Positions 63,740 to 64,000 of a DNA stretch of 64,000 nucleotides are shown in pieces. The DNA is from Neoceratodus forsteri. Its lineage: Eukaryota; Chordata; Ceratodontiformes; Ceratodontidae. Made by a program: the position numbers and the translations under genes. Below the pieces are notes generated by a model. The model did no database searches and was not told where the DNA came from. It saw only the letters and a list, made by a program, of their open reading frames with translations. Within the stretch, counting starts at the first letter, position 1. Each line of letters begins with the position of its first letter. Location of the stretch: the NCBI GenBank assembly GCA_016271365.2, contig CM028129.1, forward strand, positions 1,008,133,501 to 1,008,197,500, written 5' to 3'.

Positions 63740-64000
63740 CCAGACGAGGTCCTCAATGTAGTTGAGGCGTCCCGTGAAGAGTCGACCAGAAAATGCTATG
63801 CCTTCAAATGGAAAGGTTTTCCATTTGGTGTCAGAACAAGAGCTTGGACCCTTCCTCCTGTTCCTTGGCAAGCATCTTGGACTATTTATGGTCCCTTTCT
63901 AGTCAAGGGCTTAGGTCGACGACCCTAAGGGTGCACCTGGCAGCCATCTCTGCTTACCGGGCGCGGGCCGGGAAGCAGTCGGTGGCGCAGGAGAAGGTGG
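63740..64000 (+). pseudogene. D8 tyrosine recombinase, N-terminal part (runs off window)
   Basis: TRKCYAFKWKGFPFGVR-like sequence (63,783-63,832, shifted at its end) and the LDYLWSLSSQGLRS block (near 63,868-63,920) match the D3 YR. The ALAAISAYRARAG-like step near 63,930-63,972 continues past the window end. Confidence 0.7.

Larger units (their letters stand above)
59258..64000 (+). mobile_element. DIRS retrotransposon D8 (family C), truncated by window end
   Basis: The left end TTCTAGGGACATGGATATGTTGTTC and the following about 4.7 kb align with D3 at high identity, with differences that are mostly single-base insertions and deletions. Present are the left inverted repeat, gag (59,528-61,560), pol with RT, RNase H and Dam-like domain (61,560-63,700) and the start of the YR (63,740-64,000). 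The ICR and right end lie outside the window. D8 is inserted in the CR1 fragment at 59,257. By eye, it is the closest pair with D3 in the window. Confidence 0.92.

Overview
This window is eukaryotic repeat DNA with no recognisable host gene, rRNA, tRNA or CRISPR array. It holds several families of DIRS-type tyrosine-recombinase retrotransposons, CR1/L2/Jockey-group LINEs, a Penelope-like element and foldback elements. That mix, with coding density supplied almost only by transposons, suggests a large vertebrate genome. An amphibian (caecilian or salamander) is my best guess, but I cannot prove it from sequence alone.

I name eight DIRS copies D1 to D8 by position; all are on the + strand. D1 (about 377-13,428) lacks its left end and is split by LINE-A1 (2,396-6,999), LINE tails and a reversed CR1 (10,200-13,221). 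A degraded Penelope-like element lies at about 14,280-15,730. D2 (15,987-21,672) is complete end to end. A 630-bp foldback (22,011-22,640) and about 3.5 kb of AT-rich unassigned DNA follow. D3 (26,154-32,003) is complete, GC-rich and CpG-rich. From 33.1 kb the elements are nested: D4 (33.1-37.49 kb) is cut by D5 (37.49-38.84 kb), D5 by D6 (38.84 to about 58.87 kb), and D6 by an about 1.9-kb repeat block, LINE-B and D7. D7 (47,322-58,120) is itself cut by LINE-A2 (49,125-53,872) and a 342-bp retro-insertion. A CR1 fragment then hosts D8 (59,258 to the window edge), a near twin of D3.

Each DIRS copy has the same plan: left inverted repeat, gag-like ORF1 with a Cys/His cluster, pol with reverse transcriptase and RNase H, a Dam-like methyltransferase domain, a tyrosine recombinase (YR), an internal complementary region (ICR) and a right inverted repeat. 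In D2, D3 and D7 the ICR can be read as the reverse complement of the two outer ends placed side by side. This is the expected template for making a circular DNA intermediate that the YR inserts.

All coding regions carry stops or frameshifts, so they are listed as pseudogenes. D3 and D8 look youngest: they keep high CpG and YLDD catalytic motifs and differ mainly by single-base indels. Those indels may be real decay or sequencing error in repeats. Boundaries are my reading by eye and are good to a few bases where both ends could be compared, otherwise to tens of bases.
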